Source of the DNA: CAYJAD01 sp964372165
Lineage (GTDB): Bacteria; Desulfobacterota; Desulfovibrionia; Desulfovibrionales; Desulfovibrionaceae
Length of the DNA: 8,085 bases
Assembly: GCA_964372165.1 (NCBI GenBank)
Contig: CAYJPT010000108.1
Coordinates: 1-8,085 of the forward strand
Reading direction: 5' to 3'
Every line of letters begins with the position of its first letter. Position 1 is the stretch's first letter. The notes beneath the pieces are model-generated. The model did no database searches. It was not told where the DNA came from and saw nothing but the letters and a program-made list of their open reading frames with translations. The translations under genes and the position numbers were made by a program. Below, piece by piece: positions 6,634 through 8,085 of this stretch.

Positions 6634-6822
6634 ATGCAGTACCCTGACCGAATAGAAACTTTATCAAAGCGGATAAAGATTTTGCAAAATTCAATAAATT
6701 TTTGCAAGCATTGTGGTGGAAGTTCGCAAGCAGCTTTTGAGGCCGAATTGCGTTTAAGAAAATCAGAATTGAAAAAGCGGATGCAGCAGCATCTTAAAAC
6801 CGAGCAAGGGGGGAAAATATGA
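6634..6822 (+). CDS. small hypothetical protein (62 residues, CxxC)
   Basis: This is the first of three tiny genes after the origin. I chose ATG 6634 over ATG 6595 because AGGAG (6624-6628) lies five bases before it, while 6595 has no ribosome site. The product is short, basic and probably mostly helical, with coiled-coil-like spacing in both halves. A CKHC motif (C24 to C27) lies in the middle and could bind zinc if it dimerises. I do not recognise it. Its stop overlaps the next start as ATGA, so the two are translationally coupled. Position suggests a regulatory or helper-interaction role, but that is inference. Confidence 0.65.
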   Translation: MQYPDRIETLSKRIKILQNSINFCKHCGGSSQAAFEAELRLRKSELKKRMQQHLKTEQGGKI

Positions 6823-7031
6823 ATACGCATTTAACTTGTAATAAATTGGTTGCAAAGGATTTATCCTTGAAGTTGTTGGATGTTCTTGAATTTCTAATTA
6901 TTTTCAATGTGTTAGAAAGTGAAAACAAGGAAATCCCATCCAATGTTTGCCAAGATTTTCAAGCATTGCTTCAGAGGATTGTAAATATTAGCGAAAGTTC
7001 GCTTTTTAAGAACACCGAGCAGGAGGCGTGA
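6819..7031 (+). CDS. small hypothetical protein (70 residues)
   Basis: The second gene of the small operon overlaps the previous stop by four bases (ATGA) and has AAGGGGGG (6806-6813) upstream of its ATG. The product has a leucine-rich helix (LSLKLLDVLEFLIIFNVL, 16-33) that looks amphipathic to hydrophobic and too short and interrupted to call a membrane segment with confidence. Acidic and polar residues follow. No family is recognised. Tight coupling to both neighbours argues that it is a real gene. Confidence 0.62.
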   Translation: MNTHLTCNKLVAKDLSLKLLDVLEFLIIFNVLESENKEIPSNVCQDFQALLQRIVNISESSLFKNTEQEA

Positions 7032-7032
7032 T

Positions 7033-7230
7033 ATGTCACATGATATAAATATTGAAAATCAGCTTGATTTGCTTATGGAAAAAATTAACGAGGCAAAGCT
7101 TTTTTATCAATTTTACCTTGACGACAAAGACAAGCCTGGTCGTTATAGCGACTGGAGCAGATTTCAACAACCAGTCGTACACTTACACATCATTGCGGAG
7201 AGGCTTTTGAAAATGCGTGCACCAGATTAA
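7033..7230 (+). CDS. small hypothetical protein (65 residues)
   Basis: The third gene of the operon starts one base after the previous stop, with AGGAGG (7021-7026) six bases before ATG. The product is soluble, with an acidic helical N-terminal half (IENQLDLLMEKINEAKLFYQF) and a second helix near the C-terminus (VVHLHIIAERLLKM). No family is recognised. It is followed at once by a strong terminator, which closes the replication-side transcription unit. Confidence 0.65.
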   Translation: MSHDINIENQLDLLMEKINEAKLFYQFYLDDKDKPGRYSDWSRFQQPVVHLHIIAERLLKMRAPD

Positions 7231-7249
7231 AAGCCACCCATACGGCATT

Positions 7250-7288
7250 AAAAAGGGCTTGATTTTGACAATTTCTAAGCCCTTTTTT
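7250..7288 (+). terminator. intrinsic terminator of the small-gene operon
   Basis: A perfect 11-bp stem, AAAAAGGGCTT (7250-7260) and AAGCCCTTTTT (7277-7287), with a 16-nt loop, ends in a T tract (7283-7288). It stands 20 bp past the last small gene. The A-rich 5' side could also allow termination from the other direction. Confidence 0.88.
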
Positions 7289-7592
7289 ATTTCAAAATTA
7301 CTCAAAATTAACGAAATTATTTTCATTAAAAATCAATATGTTACTTGTGCTTATTTTGCCGTTATAAAATTAACCGCTGATTTTTGACAAAATGTTTATT
7401 TAGGCTCGGGTCGGTACTTATCGAAAGCAAATGTTAAAGATTTAGGCTATCCCCTAGTTATAAAAAAAGTCATGGCATAGGACTTTGACCATCCACTAGC
7501 CATAAGCAATGGTAGCCAATAGCGTGGCAATCAATAGCATCAGCATGGTACTAGCATTACCTAGAGTATGAGCAAGCTGTATAAATTCGTTG
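7289..7592. other. gene-free stretch, weak repeats only
   Basis: No convincing protein gene lies here on either strand. Visible items are minor. A 6-bp hairpin AAAGTC/GACTTT (7466-7486) is present. ATTTAGGCT occurs twice (7398-7406 and 7440-7448). From about 7490 to 7580 degenerate AGC/TAGCCA words recur, such as TAGCCATAAGC then TAGCCAATAGC. In a helper-dependent element such DNA next to attR could hold a packaging or regulatory site, but nothing identifies one. Confidence 0.5.
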
Positions 7593-7669
7593 ATTGTAAG
7601 GCTTCAAGCTTTGTAACCATGAACAAATACACATAAAATAAAATACAAAGCCTTAGAACGTCTTACAAT
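7593..7669. repeat. nested inverted repeat (two 8-bp arm pairs)
   Basis: The outer arms are ATTGTAAG (7593-7600) and CTTACAAT (7662-7669). The inner arms are GCTTTGTA (7608-7615) and TACAAAGC (7644-7651). Both pairs are exact and correctly nested with unpaired stretches of 7 and 10 bases between them. This could fold as one long interrupted stem in RNA, or serve as two spaced protein-binding sites. No U tract follows, so it is not a terminator. Confidence 0.65.
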
Positions 7670-7700
7670 ATACATATATTTCAATGTGTTATGTGGTATA

Positions 7701-7760
7701 AAATACAGGGCTGCACAGCGTTGTACAGAGTCAGACAGCACCAGACAGGGCTAGACAGCA
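7701..7760. repeat. six tandem decamers sharing ACAG
   Basis: Six successive 10-base units are AAATACAGGG, CTGCACAGCG, TTGTACAGAG, TCAGACAGCA, CCAGACAGGG and CTAGACAGCA. ACAG occupies the same place in every unit (7705, 7715, 7725, 7735, 7745, 7755), so the period is exactly 10 bp. The last three units are closest, with consensus CYAGACAGSR. A period near one helical turn places each copy on the same DNA face, as for cooperative protein binding. Each unit is variable, so it is not a simple microsatellite. Confidence 0.8.
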
Positions 7761-7794
7761 CTAAAAAAAGCTATATTATGATATGCAGAGCCAT

Positions 7795-7840
7795 AAAAAA
7801 CTTAGGCGGGCTTAACCCATTGCAAAATGTTAAGCCCACC
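7795..7840 (-). terminator. minus-strand intrinsic terminator
   Basis: On the minus strand GGTGGGCTTAAC pairs with GTTAAGCCCGCC over 12 positions with one G-U pair, around a 12-nt loop. The sequence then runs after a few bases into six T (7795-7800 read as A on +). On the + strand the wobble becomes a C-A mismatch and no U tract follows, so the minus orientation is favoured. Confidence 0.72.
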
Positions 7841-7869
7841 TTTACACTCTTTGAGTGTAGCATTGTGAC
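7795..7869 (-). ncRNA. predicted small RNA, two hairpins, about 75 nt
   Basis: The minus strand carries a promoter (7876-7904), a predicted start near 7869, a 7-bp hairpin TACACTC/GAGTGTA with a 3-nt loop (7843-7859), and then the terminator hairpin (7805-7840) with its T tract. Promoter, short structured body and terminator in register make a compact small-RNA unit. No credible ORF lies in it. It belongs to no family I recognise. Its target is unknown; regulation of the element's own mRNAs or of a helper or host is speculation. Confidence 0.5.
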
Positions 7870-7875
7870 AGTTTT

Positions 7876-7904
7876 TATATATATCTTTATAGCTTAGATG
7901 TCAA
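7876..7904 (-). promoter_or_regulatory. minus-strand promoter of the predicted small RNA
   Basis: On the minus strand a perfect TTGACA (7904 down to 7899) and TATATA (7881 down to 7876) are separated by exactly 17 bp. The A+T-rich alternation allows other -10 registers, but the -35 and spacing are good. Transcription would run left, away from attR, into the two-hairpin unit. Confidence 0.6.
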
Positions 7905-7969
7905 GCTTTGTCTTGCTTACTATGTGGATATGACAGCCAAAGACAAGGCCACCTTAAACTTGCTTGAGG

Positions 7970-8011
7970 TAAAAAACTTGTACAATACTTGTACAAAATA
8001 GCCTTGTACAA
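7970..8011. repeat. right integrase arm-site candidate, three TTGTACAA
   Basis: TTGTACAA occurs at 7978-7985, 7989-7996 and 8004-8011. The first two, with their A-rich flank (7970-7996), repeat the left block at 175-201 exactly over 27 bp. The third is 15 bp further and abuts the T tract of the tRNA terminator. Two sites on the left and three on the right give an asymmetrical arm pattern, as is usual for integrases that control direction through different arm occupancy. Confidence 0.65.
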
Positions 8012-8042
8012 AAAAATAAGGGCTTGCATTTTCTGCAAACCC
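8010..8042 (-). terminator. terminator for the rebuilt tRNA-Lys
   Basis: On the minus strand, GGGTTTGCA (8042 down to 8034) and TGCAAGCCC (8028 down to 8020) form a 9-bp stem with one G-U pair, followed by TTATTTTTTT. It begins ten bases past the tRNA CCA end. The DNA lies inside the element, so the element appears to bring its own terminator for the tRNA whose 3' end it replaces. Confidence 0.8.
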
Positions 8043-8052
8043 CTGAAATTTC

Positions 8053-8085
8053 TGGTGGGCCATCAGGGACTCGAACCCCGAACCA
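8053..8085 (-). tRNA. attR: 3' end of tRNA-Lys, cut by window edge
   Basis: These 33 bases are identical to 5-37. On the minus strand they give the 3' part of the variable region, the T arm, the ATGGCCC acceptor strand, the discriminator A and CCA. The lysine identity comes from the matching left fragment, which includes the CTT anticodon; the anticodon region here lies outside the window. Because the tRNA 5' end must be on the chromosomal side, the intact gene should continue rightward. Confidence 0.8.

Noticed and set aside
7384..7400. Promoter at TTGACA 7384-7389
   Set aside because: No acceptable -10 lies at 15 to 19 bp and no gene follows.
7496..7546. Minus-strand 16-residue hydrophobic peptide, a possible type I toxin
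   Set aside because: It is short, lacks a ribosome site and charged tail, and arises from AGC-rich repeats read backwards.
7691..7897. 68-codon + strand ORF
   Set aside because: It has no ribosome site, runs through the decamer array, both hairpins and the predicted small-RNA promoter, and its composition looks like translated non-coding DNA.

Overview
The window looks like one complete, very small integrated mobile element of about 8 kb, bounded by direct repeats of the 3' part of a minus-strand tRNA-Lys(CTT) gene (5-51 and 8053-8085). The right copy is cut by the window edge. By the logic of tRNA integration, the intact tRNA should continue to the right of the window. The host is probably a Gram-negative bacterium with moderately low GC. 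The style of the integrase, toxin-antitoxin and primase proteins recalls Desulfovibrionaceae-type prophage islands, but that assignment is a weak impression from memory.

Layout, left to right, with all protein genes on the + strand. The attL tRNA fragment is followed by a leader with paired TTGTACAA sites and a tyrosine integrase (218-1450). A toxin-first RelE/HigB-like plus XRE module (1516-2175) follows, behind a promoter that contains a 7-bp inverted repeat. Next is an unrecognised, AT-rich 304-residue cargo gene (2229-3143) that ends in a clear terminator. A small AlpA/excisionase-like HTH protein (3327-3572) precedes a replication module. That module has an archaeo-eukaryotic primase domain (3662-4282) and an SF3-type helicase (4269-6200), encoded as two overlapping genes where relatives are often one polypeptide. 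About 310 bp of iterons around an AT-rich core (6202-6514) follow, and look like the replication origin. Three tiny tightly packed genes (6634-7230) end in a strong terminator.

The last roughly 760 bp before attR has no convincing protein gene but is not empty. It holds a nested inverted repeat, six decamers in exact 10-bp register sharing ACAG, and a minus-strand promoter, two-hairpin and terminator unit that predicts a small RNA of about 75 nt. At the right end are three TTGTACAA integrase-arm candidates and a minus-strand terminator that would serve the rebuilt tRNA-Lys.

The genes fit an element that integrates and excises (integrase, HTH protein, att and arm sites), replicates itself once excised (primase, helicase, iteron origin) and is stabilised by a toxin-antitoxin pair. 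There is no relaxase, capsid, terminase, portal or lysis gene. It therefore most resembles a minimal phage satellite (P4, PICI or PICMI-like in logic) or another non-self-transmissible integrative element that needs a helper. This classification is inference from gene content.
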